Assembly: GCA_001949185.1 (NCBI GenBank)
Contig: BDGG01000003.1
Coordinates: 1,302,061-1,366,060 of the forward strand
Reading direction: 5' to 3'
DNA: 64,000 nt
Origin: Ramazzottius varieornatus
Lineage: Eukaryota > Tardigrada > Eutardigrada > Parachela > Ramazzottiidae
Under the pieces are notes generated by a model that did no database searches, was not told the origin of the DNA, and saw only the letters and a list, made by a program, of their open reading frames with translations. Position numbers and translations under genes: made by a program. Positions 25,531 through 39,000 of the stretch are shown piece by piece. Position 1 is the first letter of the stretch; the number at the start of each line of letters is the position of its first letter.

Positions 25531-28500
25531 TCAGATAATGGAGATGAACTTTTGGTAAAGATCAAAATCTGCCACAGTATTCAGGTTGGCATTCCTAGTT
25601 CTCTTTTCCACAAAATCTTGATAAATTCGCAAAGACTCTGGACTCACCACTGGAAGTGCTACTTCGTAGACCGAATCCTCCTTAAAAGCACTTGTGCACG
25701 TCAAATGAGTCGACGGTGATCTGACTCTATACGCCAAGCTCTCTCCAAACCTTTTCGAATTCTTAGATGCATTCTTCGACATATTTGCATAGTTCTCATA
25801 CAGTAACTTATCTTTGACCGACGGTTCCACCAGTTTCTGGCCGTAGTATTCTTCGAACGTCTCGAACTTGGCGGCGAAGCCTGTCTTCGCAGGCTCAGGT
25901 GATGATATGCTCTGTGGGTACTTGGTTCTGTTCAACTGCTCGTCGTCCGATTCTTCGTCGGATGAGACGAGGTCTTCGTCTATGTCGCTAGTGGTCAGCG
26001 TAGCTTCGGAAAATTGCGAGTTCAGAACGGGTTTTGGATGATCGGTAAATTTGTCGCCAGAGGGCGCCGTGACCGATGGGACGAAGACGCGGGTACGTGA
26101 TGTGAAAGGACTTGGGTCAGAACTACTGGTCGGCATGTAGTCTGTCTCGGTACTGGGAATCAAGAAGGTGAAGACTTCCTTCAGCGAGTCCACTTGGTGG
26201 CCTAAGAGAGAAACGGATCAGACGTTGGGTAGGGCAGTAAGTGGTTCTAACGTAGTTTAAGCGTACCTCGATAATGACTGAAGAAAGCGTCGAAGGATGT
26301 ATAGTGTGTCGTGGATTGTTGGACATCCTCTTGAGCGACTGGAAGGCATCGAGCGATATCTGATGTCAGCCACTGAGTGTAGCTGAGGGCTCGTGGATGC
26401 TTGGCCGGATCTCGTATCCAGGGATGGTGGAGAAAGTAGTCGGTCTGTAGCTCCCACAGATGGCTTCCCTGGTGGATGGGTGGCTCGAAGACACCAAGAA
26501 AAAGGTTGATGGACACTTGCTTGTCAAAATCCGAGAACGTATTGCTGTAATACCTGTAGCAAAAACCGAAAAATTAAATGCTGACAACCATGTTATGAGG
26601 ACAGAAATCCAGGAACACGGACAACGTTGAACTCCTTGATAACATGTAAATACAGTGCGGCCCCGCCAAGTTTGTGCAACTCACGAACTCACGTCTTGTG
26701 AAAAATTCAGATCAGGTTTTTCCTCCAAACCAATCATTGAGGTCTGATCATGATAGAAGGCTCGGCGAAGCTAAAATAAGCCGTTTTAGCCGTTCTTAGC
26801 CGTGGCTAAAAATATAGTAGCCGCTGTCAAAGCAGCCAAAATACTTCTAGCCACGGCTAGAATGTATTGTGCGTTCGAATGATTTATTGATGCCAAAATA
26901 TTTCAGCCGACTCAACATCGACAAATCAATCAAACGCACAATACATTTTAGCCGTGGCTAAAAATATTTTAGCTGCTTTGGCCGCGGCTACAATATTTTT
27001 AGCCACGGCTAAGAACGGCTAAAGCGGCTTATTTTAGCTTCGCCGAGCCTTCTATACTACTCATTAGCATATGCCGCCTTTTTTGAGATGGGGGTTGCTT
27101 TTCCGTGGGGAACGGTCGTTTCGCAAACTCGATTCGAGCTGTTGGCGGTAACGAGAGTTTCAACCATGAACGAATAATTTTCTACAGGTCTCCACAGTCG
27201 ATCTCCGGAGACCAAATTGGCCGCAAATGATGAGCAAGAGTTTAGGATGTCTGATGAGGCTGAAGAGGATAATCTACTATTCAATCCCGAAAGGCAACCG
27301 AACGTTTCGTGTAAAATTTTCGGGTTTACCGGGAAACCATGATTATTTCAAAATTTGGTTTCGGCGTAGAAATCGTGAGTGGACCTGAAACTGTGATTAG
27401 TCAGAAAGCCAGATAAGTTTGCTTGCATCCGAACTGATTTTGAACGAAATACCTTTGGCCGAACAACAGGAGCGATTGTTTCAAAACTGCACAAAAACCC
27501 GAAAAAGTTGTCGAAACTGAAAAGTTCGACGCGGAGAAGAACTACTCGGGAAAACGACTTATGCACCCATCCACCTAAGCCTCATTTTCTAGTGATGACT
27601 AAGATGTTGTTCTAATACTGCGACCATCTGCTTTTACGGTAAAGTGTCCCTGTACTTGCGTAGGTGACAGCGCATGGAAATCTTCCCCCTTTTTCGACTT
27701 TTGATTTTAAAAAATCAGGGCGCAGATATGGTTAGTTCGCTTGAATCACACAACAAGATTTCTGAAAGGAGAAACATCGTACTCAAAAATAAAAATGTTT
27801 TGGGACCACAAAACAAGTCTCGGATGGGAAACGATTTCTTTTTGTGAGGATGGGTACGGAAGAATCCGTTCCGAGCGCCTGTGGTCGATCCCTCTCAGCG
27901 GTTGACGCTGAGTTTTGGTCGAAGACTCTTCCTTTCGCAAAAAGAAACTTCGGCTAAAAGATAGCTCAGTGCATGTGTTATCACAGAATAATGCAGCGAG
28001 AAAGATACGTGCTCACTGGCAGGATCCCGAATTTTTTTTCAAAAGTTGCACAAACTTGGCGGGGCCGCACTGTATGTAAGCCACCACTATTTTTAATATG
28101 GTGCACAATCTCATACCTTGATACAGTTCGTAGCCAGTCTTTGGAGTTTGTTCCCCATCCATGCTGTCTGTACGATTCCACCCTATGCACCAACTGCGAC
28201 CCGCCGTACTGCATGGCCAACACATTGCCCAGATCCTCAAACATATCCTCCAACATCTGCACGGCGTCCGTATCGAAGCCCAGATGCGGCGAGTCCGTCA
28301 GCGCCAATGCATACAACTGCAGCCCCAACACACACTTTCCCACCACGAAGGCCGCTGTATTCGTCCTGTCCAGACAATCCACACAGTTGATCCTGATCAC
28401 ACCCCTCTGCAGTCTGTTCTTCGACAACTGAACCAAAGACTCTTCAGACGGAACACGCTGTACTTCGCCATAGAAGTTATCCGATCGGTACAAATGACAG

Positions 28501-30155
28501 AAAAGTTCCGGGAAGGAGCAATAGAAGCCAACGTTTCTCAGCAGTTTTCTCGAGATGATTTCGAGATTGTCCAAAGCGACACCACGTTTGTTCGCGCGGG
28601 ACATGTCGAATCCTGTGTATCTGATATGTTCGTCTTCCGCTAAAAACTGATTCAAGTAGGATATCGCGTTTGTGAGCTCTTCCGTGAGTAGCGTCTCGTG
28701 TTTCTTGGTTTCCCGTTTCTTGACGAGATTGAGGCAGCAGATGGGTGCGCCGTAGCGGCCGAGTAGATCAGTAAAGTGCGCACTAGCGGAAGCCCAGAAG
28801 GGGTCAACGCGATCGATGGAGATGGGTGGTTTCGGGACCATTCTAGAGCCTTCTTGACTCCAGAAGCCCGGAACACTGCCGCGCATCTGGACAAAGGATG
28901 TCAGGCGCTTGTTGCGGTACGTCGTGTCGTGGACGATTTGCTCGACTTCGATCTCGTTGGCGACGTGGCCTCGTGAGTTGGATCCGCGTTTCAAAAATCG
29001 CGTACCTGACAGAAGAAAAGGCTTTATGGTACATTCGCTCCCAGCCGAAAACACAATCTGTGCTAGAATTTTTCTTCCGGCTGTCCACAGTAGCACGATC
29101 ATTTTCGTCGGCTACTGCCAATTTTCTACGGTTGTGTGCGAGAAAACTTTATCTAATCGTCCCAAGTTCTTACCAGCAAATCTGTTCGAGCGTCTTCCGA
29201 TGACAGTCAGCAATACGCATCTTCCAAACACCGTAATTTCCGACTGGCAGACGTATCCGTGGATGACGGGAACTATCCAGTTCGTCCCGACTTCCGCCAG
29301 GACCTGCTTGGACAGGTACTCGTTCCAGACGAACCTCCACGCCGGTGCACCAGTGGACTTCTTCTCCAAGTTCTCCGTGATGAGCATGTTATGCTGCAGC
29401 GTATGTGTAATATCATACGTGTGGCTGTAGTAAAAGTTACTGGACAAATCGATGGAGTGGAAGGCTTTATGGTAGCGTTGCTCCCGCGGGGACAGAGGGC
29501 CAGTGTCAACGGCCAGCGGAATCGTCTCGGTATCCTCAATCTTGTAGACTGAATGATACCCGACTGACGCTACCTTCCGCCTTTTAGTCACTAAGATCAT
29601 GGAGTACCCTTCAAGAAAGCGGACGAAGCCGAGGAGGGCAAAAGCAGAAATACGCCGACCAAATCCTGCATCAAAAATCCAACTGGCGCAGTGTACCACA
29701 GTATCCACGTGGACAAATGCGCCGGTGATGTGGGTGCGCAAATTTAACCGTGCAGTATAGTTCGCGCACCGTAACACGTGGAAACAGTACACTAGCACGA
29801 ATATCACGTGGCCGAGTGCGCTACAAGCAAACGTACCTGTCTTGCCGTGTTTGGTGCGGTTGCCTTCGTCCAACGAGCTGATCAAGTTGGTGATCTGAGC
29901 TTCGGTGTACTCCACATGGTCATCACTAAGGTCCAGTTCCCTAGGCTCGGATCTGTCGATCTTCAGAACTCGATAGACGGTCTGCGTGGCATTGCTCCCA
30001 ACCAGATAGAAACGCCAAGTTGTCTCGTAGAGTACTAAACTTGACACGCCACTGTCGTTAAGGATCAGCTCGGCTTCCGGTCCAGAGGGGCTGTCCATGC
30101 CATTGACGTGCCGTTTTTCCTCGCTCTGTCCCACGGTCGAAGCCTCTTCCTCCAT
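25531..30155 (-). CDS. FIG4: FIG4/SAC3 polyphosphoinositide 5-phosphatase
   Basis: FIG4 removes the 5-phosphate of PI(3,5)P2 and stabilises the PIKfyve-VAC14 complex on endosome/lysosome membranes. Five exons (30155-29837, 29665-29174, 29005-28117, 26553-26267, 26201-25531) join in frame to 885 aa, close to the human 907. The N-terminus has LVLYETTWRFYLVGSN and YRVLKIDR. The middle has SAFALLGFVRFLEGYSMILV, then TRFLKRG and ANEIEVEQIVHD. The Sac catalytic CX5RT loop is NCVDCLDRTNTA at about residue 478. Next come MQYGGSQLVHRVESY and SINLFLGVFEPP...HLWELQTDYFLHH. The acidic tail (SSDEESDDEQ) and poorly conserved C-terminus end at TGA 25531. The ATG lies just inside an acceptor (TTACAG-GTGGAT-ATG), so an upstream non-coding exon is likely. 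The intron 26554-28116 is swollen by a transposon. Confidence 0.95.
26653..28072. mobile_element. Tc1-like inverted-repeat element in a FIG4 intron
   Basis: The 31-bp ends at 26651-26681 and 28044-28074 are perfect inverted repeats, reading TACAGTGCGGCCCCGCCAAG at the outside. The outer TA is the presumed target duplication, and CAGTGCGGCC resembles the CAGTGCTGGCC start of Tc1. The element of about 1.42 kb makes up most of the 1,563-bp intron. Frames inside are short and give no recognisable transposase, so it is non-autonomous or decayed. A separate fold-back element (26757-27053) sits inside it close to the left end. Confidence 0.8.
26757..27053. mobile_element. Nested 297-bp fold-back (palindromic) element
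   Basis: From GAAGGCTCGGCGAAGCTAAA the sequence reads almost identically on the other strand from 27053. The arms of about 135-140 bp pair with few mismatches around a short centre near 26905. TA flanks both ends (26755-26756 and 27054-27055). The motif TTAGCCGTGGCTAA, itself palindromic, recurs several times within the arms. No coding capacity was seen. Transcribed as part of the FIG4 intron it would form a very long RNA hairpin. Confidence 0.85.
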
Positions 30156-31496
30156 ATCCACCTGTAAGGAACAAGAATTAACACATCGTTTTGGTTGAAG
30201 CAGTGGCACCTGACAAATTTTTCAAACCTTCTTGGTCGCTTGATTGGACTTGTTCTAATAGCAACAAAAAGTGAAGTACAGTACACAGACCTTACGTCCG
30301 TTTCCACACCTGCAGTGGACTTCCATTGTGGATCAGTGGAGTGGTCAGCAGGTTACCGACTTGATGAACATTTGCTACAGTATCTTATTTCTGCTTTAGT
30401 TTCTGCGTTTGTCTCTATAAGATTCTTTATTATTATATTCATTGCGTACGATACGATTCTAACGTTTTACTGTTGGCCCATTGCTCACACGGAAGGTTTC
30501 TGTGGTCGGTGCGTACGCGAAAAATCCGTTCTCAGAAGTGAACTTTTATGGTTCCAAACCCGGCCATGGTTTTATGACTTTGGGGCGGACATATTTTTAC
30601 ACCTTCATGATATAACGGTGCTTGTCTACATTGGCATACAGCTGAACCTGTCACCCACAATCAAACACGGCAGGACGCCAAAGTCCAAATTTAAATAGTC
30701 AAGGTAATAACACTTCGAGCATCCGCTTGTCTATCAAACCCCACTATACCTCCAAGTCCACACTTCTGATACCGCTGCCCAGAAATATCTTTAGCTGGAA
30801 TTTTACGCAATACTTATCTTGTAAGGCTAGCCTTGTTTCATAATCACATTTCTAATTGTTCTGACACGGCTGGTAACTAGAGTAAGTATCAAATATGATA
30901 AATTCCGTGTTAATTTAAACAGCGACGAGATGTAGAAATATTGTCGAAAGTTGAGGTATTGCCCATTGGCGATTGAGAGGGCGGATATGTATCGTGCATA
31001 TACATATCAGCTCAAGATGGACAAGCATTCAAGGCGCAAGTAGAACAAGCAGCTTACAAGCCAACCCTATCATAAATCATTCATCATTTTTCAGAGTTTG
31101 AAACTCTGCATTGAATGGCGGCTCAAATCGACCATCGTACTGACAAGATCGGTGTTTTACAGTTTTGCAGCATCTAGCCTGGTCGTTTTCCACTGTTAAC
31201 GTTCCGGCCATAACAAATCCTGCAACCATTCTTCATCGTCGAAATGGACTGCTCGATTTCCTTCGCTGACAGGATCAAATCCGGCTTAGTCACTTCCCTC
31301 CTCATCCATTTTCGAGCACATCCGCGGAGTTGGATTGTTTTGTAACCTGATCTATCCTTGTACTTTATTTATCAGTGCAACATTGATCTCGTTAATCTCC
31401 ATTCAGGAAAAGGGATACATTTTCTAATCCGCACTTGATAAAGTGCACGGAACCATTCACTCTATTTTTCCATTGAAGCTTGAATAAAATATCATC
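30156..31496. other. Region upstream of FIG4
   Basis: It holds the likely 5' non-coding exon and promoter of FIG4 (minus strand). No other gene is recognised. The frame 30195-30698 (+) is hydrophobic but has no family match and overlaps the FIG4 5' region, so it is not called. Confidence 0.45.
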
Positions 31497-31727
31497 ATGG
31501 CCGATGCCAAACTGCCTTTTCTACGACGATTCACCCTAAAAGGCAAACCCAAATTGGAGGAAGAAAAGATGGAAGAAAGCTGGAGTGTACGCAGAACGCG
31601 GTCGCTCTGCGAAGGCCGCGCTGGTTTCGCCGCTGGACGACTCATCCAAATGTTCCCAGGGTTTGGAAGACCTAACCGTATGATGGATTCCCTTCGTCGT
31701 GGATCTACCCTTTCACACAACGAGTCG
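31497..31727 (+). CDS. Candidate first coding exon of the downstream Rho GEF or of an unknown gene
   Basis: The ATG at 31497 (CATCATGGCCG) opens a basic, Ser-rich 77-residue frame, MADAKLPFLRRFTLKGKPKL and onward, ending HNES at a good phase-0 donor (TCG-GTAAGG). The next known plus-strand exon, at 36031, also starts in phase 0 straight after an acceptor (TTGCAG-ATG), so the two could be spliced. A hairpin repeat follows directly at about 31740. It could be an alternative N-terminus of the GEF, a separate gene fragment or chance. There is no family match. Confidence 0.35.
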
Positions 31728-31739
31728 GTAAGGGGTTTG

Positions 31740-31880
31740 CTCGATAAGAAAATAGGACGCTGGCAATTAGTTTCGCTCAGATGGTTATTTGGAGTGGCGC
31801 ACTGTTTCATGCTACAACCTGAAAGCGTGCGCCATGTGGGAAAAAGATTCTGGTGAATTCATTCGCCGACGTCCCAAATG
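31740..31880. repeat. GTGGCGCAC hairpin element, copy
   Basis: The left stem GAGTGGCGCACTGTTTCATG and right stem GAAAGCGTGCGCCATGTGGG are followed by the family's right end ATTCATTCGCCGACGTCCCA. The copy lies after the donor of the candidate exon at 31727. Confidence 0.65.
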
Positions 31881-34800
31881 TACTTTATATGGCTTTTGCT
31901 TCCATTATCTTGTTCATTTCGGCTCATCCTGGTTACATATATTACCTGGCGAGCAAAGACTTGGTATGAGCGTTTTTGGACTGCCCATCCCGTAGAGCTC
32001 GAAGTTAGTCATCTTGGACTAATTACTGATTACTATGTGTGAAATTGCACGTCGCGGAAGGGGTGAACGTTCAATTATAAAAGTTGCACGTGCGTAAAGG
32101 GTCTCACGAACTCCCATCGTGTTATCATCGGGCGATTGCTCATTGAATATTAAATTATGTTTACGTCTACCTAAGTTCGAGCGCTTAAACCATAGTAAGC
32201 AGTTTATCCGACTCTGTGTTCGTCCAATTTGTCAATTCTTCAGCTTTGCCGTACTTGGCGCCGCTCATCGGCAATGAGCGAAAAAACTAGGGTGACGACA
32301 CGAAAGTTAGCTTCCTTGTTGATTAATGGTCGATGGCGGACAACAATTCACTTTATTGCCGTAAACATATTTCATCTAAAGTGATTGGCACATACACAAA
32401 GGAAGCACATACGACAATTATACGTACTGTCTCATTAGGACAACATAATTGCCGCTCATAGCCGCTCATTTGCATTGTATTCATTCACGTCGACCATTAG
32501 AAGTTTCATTCCGAGCTTCTCCTTAACCCCATTCTGCAAATTTTTTAGAACTTTGACACGTGCTTGGCAGTTGAAGAACACTTACTCTCAACATAAGAAC
32601 TTGTCATGGGTAGACCAGAAGATAATTACTACTGTGTAGCCTTGATTGAAAAAGTACGGGGCAGTAATTAATAGTTATGACGATCAACCTACATCGTCGT
32701 CTTACGTAGAGTTCAAACACCAAACTCTATGTTTTAGCTCCCACTTCAACAAGATTCAGAGAGGAAGACTTTCACTCAAACGCCAACTTGAGCTCTGACC
32801 AATTTTCATTCAAGGAGACGTTTCTTCAGCGTGTAAATTGTCGAACTGCAGTGGAACCATACTCTGTACCCTGCGCTATCAGCTGATACAAGAACTCTTA
32901 CTTTACAGTGTTTGATTACAGCCTAGTTGCCCCATTGACAATTTGGGACAGAGTCCTTCAGCTGGAATCACTAAATCAATAATTTATCTTGTGGTAAGGG
33001 AAAACCTACATACACATCATAAAACTTGATTAGGGTTTGCCTAAAAATAACAAGACTCTCTGGCAAAATCTGGGCTTGTTCCTATTTTGGCCGAACAAGA
33101 AAGACCTTTCTCGGTAAGAACCCTGTAAGGGTTGACGGATTTAGAGCTCCGTCTTGACTCGGTGGGTTGTGGTGCACGACTGGACATCATGAAGGACCAT
33201 AAACATGTAATTCGTATCTTCGAAGATTTTTCTGATTCCGATCGATCGACCGCGAAACTGTTTATGCATGGTCGACACTTGTCGGCGTTGTCAGTTTCTC
33301 ACCGTATCGCCCTCACATCACCCACAACGAGCTCCGATTACCACAAAACACAGCTGTAGTTGCCGGCTAGCTTACGAAAGCAAGCGGCGGTTTAGCGTGT
33401 CAGAAATGATTGATCATGATCCATGACCGTGAAATGCATATGAAATCTGACATCGTTTAGATGAGACCGCACGTACCAACTGACAAGAAAGGGCGCGTTT
33501 TTTTACGACTTTTGTCTCGCTAACATCCGTTGACAAAAAAACTTGTCGGTGCGATCAAGGTGTCGGCTCAGTTGCGTTATTAACCCGCATAACTCTCAGC
33601 CGGATGAAAAAACTCTCGCTGCTTGCTTACATGCCCAATCAATCGACAATCCAGAGACGCATTTTTTCTACAAACTTGGAATTCAGTTTTCTGTTGCGTC
33701 TGTATATGTACAATCAGATTTCTTACAATTTTCACTGACTGGTCTTTTCGATAGCAAGGCGAATAACATAATGTTCTACTAGGAAGGTGTATTTGTAACG
33801 GGTTTCCAATCCTTCCCAGTTGATGGGCGAACTCAATGAAATATTGCGTTGTGACTCTTAGCTATCAGTATAAAGAAAATGTGTTACAGTATGGCGCCGT
33901 TGCATACGCCGAGTTTGTTTTGTGGTCCTTCAGAGTGTCAGTATAATGGTCAGACGCCTTGAAAAAGAGCCCTATAATTTCATCCATTGAAAAATCTCAT
34001 GTTTGCACAAACGCCCACGTTTATTATGTCCAAATGTAATTACGGCTCAAAGTAGGTCGATTGCGCACATGGTCACCATTCAGCTGCTCCGTAGACGCGT
34101 AGCTGGGCAGTATATCTCCTGCCAGCAAATAATTGCGCGACTTTACAATCTCGGCCACTGTTGAAACTTGGAAAGACTCTCCGTCATTCAACTCCGGCGG
34201 CCACTATCATCTTTACCAATAGTGCCGGAAACCTCCGCAATGCATCTGACCGATATTTTAACTATGATACAACAACGTCACCGCGACAGAAATCTTGCGG
34301 TACGCCGACCAGATACTCAAAGTTTGTTGCGCAGTACTGTAACATGAACCTCGTCCAGATCATAACGCAGCGCCATCTGTCACACGGAACGAACAACTGG
34401 ACACTAACAACCTAAAAACAGCTTCTTTCATCCTTTACTTACGGTACTGAGTTCGAGCTTTCCCAAATCGCAGCTGTGAGTTCGAAGGGATGGTCTAGGG
34501 AAGACCAGACCGGGAAGTTATCGGTTTTCAGGTGCCGCGATTTTTTTTCTGATTAGGCAGTCAAATTGTATTCATAGTGCCCTCTCATGCATAAAAACTG
34601 AGCGACTACATAATTTTTTGTCGGTGAAGTGGATCGCCGCTGTTTACATAGCTCAGCTTCCGATTCAAATCCATGAAGCGGTGTACCCATCCACCGCGAA
34701 ACGCTACAGTCGTAAACTAATGAGTCGCAAAGCCGGATCGTCCGAGTAAACATTGAACACCATCGCTCATCAGTAAACCACAGTTTGGAAATCAAGTATG

Positions 34801-36030
34801 TAAAATGGCTTTTCGATTTGGTACTCTAGGTTCTCGAGATCCACGCGTGTAAAAAAAACTCTTCAACAGTCAATAACATTACAAAATAAACTTGTTGCTT
34901 GCTTGATCCCTCTTCACCATATTAAAAATCACCTCTGCGTATCCAGCGCACCAGTCGTGACGTTCGCTCCTGTGTCCTGAAGTTATTATCGCTTGTGGAA
35001 AATGGTTAATCGCTTAATTATTAAAATATGTACTACATTCCTCACAGCCTCGGTTCGCAAACATTGAACTTCTGCCGAGATATGGTACGTGTGGTGCCAT
35101 CTAGACATGTGGAGCAGATGTCCGGGTTGGACATTGGCCGCTTTCCGCAGATCTTCCCACACTTTAACTTGTACCTGGTGTCCGGTGTTTATATTCCGGT
35201 GAAGCAATAATCTCCACTCAAATTTTGCTTTCTTCCAGTCCAGTTTTTTCCCCTGTTTGAACTGATGCGTTGCTCACCGAGTTCGGTTTCTTACAGACCA
35301 CGAAAACCGCTTGAAATTCGTTACACGGACCGGGACAACCGAAACTAAAATATAGCTTTGGCCAGACTGCTGGGTCTTCCCAAGAACCATGAGCACGGTC
35401 CAAGGGCAGAGACCGCCATTCGCAAGTCGGACAGAAGAGGCAGACGAGACCATCCTGTAATCTGTCTCGGCTCTTCTCTGTTCCTTTGAGATCAACTTCT
35501 TCGGGAAACTATTCTCTTCCCTGCTTTCCAAATCTTTACTGAACTCATCAGGCAGGAGTAAGCCGGTGTGTGAGGGCCAGCTTGGTCAGTGTTCACTGTC
35601 CGTCTTATGAGCACTTTGATAGCCGGCCCCGCCCTGTTCCTCGCTCCATTCATTGATTACGAGAGCAAGTACAGTACAGTACCCCTTTCTCGCTAAACTC
35701 TGCTTTGTCAAGTGGAACTAAAATCGTTCATGATCAGTGAAATAGTGGAAAGTCTCGTTTGTGAAAACAAGGCAGATGTGTGTGTATCATCAAGAAAATC
35801 ATGTTGTGTAGTTTCATCACTTCCTTTTCCTTGCACTCACTCACTCCTCAAGTAGATTGTTGTCTTGATTGACCACTAAAAAGCACCTTTTGACATAACC
35901 CACCTGTAATATATGGCTAGTGGTGTCATAACGGGCCAGTTGTGGTTGGGCTGGAAGAGCTTTTGCTTGTGGTTGCATTGTCCGACTACAGCGCCCATTC
36001 TTGGTCGACACTTATCTTGTGGTATTGCAG
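31881..36030. other. Long stretch without recognised gene (intron or intergenic)
   Basis: Frames are short and unconvincing, including 33132-33359 and 33543-33782 (+). If the exon at 31497 belongs to the Rho GEF this is its first intron. Otherwise it is upstream DNA. Confidence 0.45.
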
Positions 36031-39000
36031 ATGTCTTCGATGGATCTTAAGACGTCGCCGACAGCAGTCCTCTCCTCCATTGTCCCGCTGCCGGTGGAAA
36101 TTGAGCAACTGTGCGAAAGTGCCTTCAGCAAACTGTATTGCCCTTATGAGAAGGTGCGCTGGACTTTACTCGACCAAATTCGCCGGATATATTACGGGGA
36201 CTGTAACGCCGATATCCAGACGTTGTGTCACAGCTTCCTGGCCCCTGCCGCTAATTTACTTGATCTCATCAAAAGACAAAGCCAGGTAAGTTTAATTGCA
36301 GAACCCCTTCATCCGTCACTAGAACGCTCAGTTATATTTAGTCGTTGGATTGACTTGACCGAATAGCAGTAACACATAGTACAGTATGAGTAGATGTTAA
36401 AATATGCACGCGTAAAAAACGTGTAGAAGAATGGAATTGTGTTATGGGGAATATGCTGGGCTATATGCTTGCAAATTCGTTGTAGAGATTTGGAATTCCA
36501 TGTTTGGACAAATACACTGTCGACAACGATTTTCGCAGGTTTCACGTTTAGTCTTGGTGAATACTTAGGTAGGAATTTTGGGTGAAGTACTCACATGGCA
36601 TGTGAGGAATCAGGACGAGTTTCTGGAATGCCGGCGCAGTTTGCATGGTGGCTTTTATAAGTTGCGATTTCCGGTCAAAGGCTGCCTGTGGACAGTCATG
36701 GCGGGCTTTGGACTTTTAACAAGGAATCTATGGCGTCTTAAGGCTGTTTAACGGCATTTTAAAGACACAAGTCGCTCTTTCTTGCGTGCGGCAAGTATCT
36801 ATTGACATTAAACCAACAAATTCACTAAGGATGAAGCGACGATCGATCGGGCTGTTATTGAGGTCTCTCGAGCTTTGCTTTTTGCTATCTCATTCCGGTT
36901 TCCCTGACTCGTTGCGTTGTTCGACTGAATCTTCCATGCCGGCAATGCGATCAAGCGGGCTCTAAGGGGATTAGCCTGCATATTGAGATGCCTGAAATCA
37001 GGTCAGAAACGTGGTCAAGTATGCTACTTTTTGACCAGTTTCGGTGTGCAAGGAAGCCCGCTTGGATCTTTTCTCATTCACTCTCAAAAATTTGACTTTG
37101 AAAAATCTGGTTACGAAAACTCTTTTCAGGAGCCTTGTTTCCTGAAAGTGAAGCTTTTTTTCCTTGCGTTTTTCCAGCAGCAAGTCGTGCAACTGCCGTC
37201 AAGAATATGTCTGTTTTTCACAATTTTTCCCCAAAAAGGAAGGGAACAGCGGTAGGGACACAGATGGTAAGGAGAAAGAATCGTAAAAGAACCAAAAGCA
37301 AGTCCGTGGGAAAAATTGTGTTGAGTCAGCTGTACCCACTTGAGATCTGCTGACAGCTTCGTTCTGCCATACTTCTTCCGCCAATATTATTGTTGCGTTG
37401 ATGAAAACCGCAAAGTTGACTTTGAGCTTCTAAACGGCTCTGTTTGTATTCAAATCCAAACAGCCATTTCTGTAACGGATTATTAAGAATGACAGCTCGA
37501 GTTTGTTTAGATTACCCACATTGCGCCCAAGTCAAAGTTGCACAAAGACGGCTAAGCTGCCATATGCACTACTGTATGAGTTTTCTCTTCTTAGTGATTT
37601 CCATATTTTTTACGCTTTTTCTACGCCAGAAGCATTCTGAACATTCGCTTCCAGTCTCCGTTAGAAATATTCCAACTTGTGGTTGGGCTTTATCCTCCAA
37701 TGCACAAACCGGTTTTCCAGCTGTGCCTGTGAACCATGTCCGGCTTCGGCTCATTGGCATATCATATGGCTGAAGCATTGTACGGTGTTCTCACGCGCGG
37801 ATAAATTTCCACACAAAATGGCACATCTGGATTTAATTTCTCCTGAAGTCTCCTCCAAACAAAGAAAACCAGCCTTTCTTGTCCGACACGAACCTTCGCC
37901 CACGCCAGACGCAGTTTTATTCACTCTGACACTGTCCGATCCTTCTTGATCTTGAAAATGTCCAGCCATCATCGTTTGAAACGTTTCACGTCGAAGCGAT
38001 GAGATCTGTTTCGACTAAGAAGCGATAATGAGGCAACGATCGAAGGCGCCGCTTTGCGGATCGCGCTTCCGATCGACGTTTAATTGCTCTGACAAGCATC
38101 AAATCTCGCTTCAGCTCTTAAATCACTTGTCTTACTGGCCGAGACTTTCCACTGCACATTTTTCACATCGTTCTGCTCGGTCTGCAAAGCTCCCACACGT
38201 GTATGCCAAGCCGTTTTGCACGCAACCGATCACTGATCAGCTTAGTGGACTCAGCGCTGTTCGAAGTGACCAACGGCCAGTCAATCATAATTGCCCAACC
38301 GGCTCGATTACCCCTTTCCTCCCCTCACCCTAGTCATATCCGCAAACAAAAAGAGCCAGGACACATCCGGCCAAAGCCTGTTTGCTCAATGACGTCGCCA
38401 AACGGGATTACGTGTTCCACTCGTTACCTAACCGCTACCTGACCAAGACAAAAAAGGCCCGGGTCACTCCATTCTCCCTTCTCCCACCCTCCCGCCGATA
38501 ATTTACTTCACTCCCCGTAGCTTTCATCGAAAATACAGTTCCTCAGTCATGAAAATATATGGCCTGGACAAAGGCCAACCGCCAATGTTGACCTCTACTT
38601 CCATACCCTTATCTTTTGTTCACCATTGAGCATATGGGGCATTGTGAGCAAGTGAGAGGTTATTATTCGTTTGTATACAGTGCTGTTATGCATAAAATCA
38701 ACATGGCTATCAGCTGCTAGCAGTGAAGAGCTTTGCAGTTGTTGTACCATTGTGTATTTCGAGCGCCATGCCGAAATTCAAGACACCCGGTAGGGAATGT
38801 CACGTTCCGTGGCACTTTCAAGGCTCTGTTTATTCAGCCATGCCAGCAACATGCTTGGCATCACACGTGAGACTGTCAAGTTACAACTCTTGGAGTTCTC
38901 TCAATTTACACTGGAGCACCACGTCAGAATGTCCGCAAATAAATTAACTCATTCACACGTGTTCAGTCGGGCGGGAAGGATGATAATTACGGTGGTTTCG

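Noticed and set aside
28118-28643. Plus-strand frames rich in His, Pro and Gln
   Set aside because: They are antisense shadows of the FIG4 catalytic exon.
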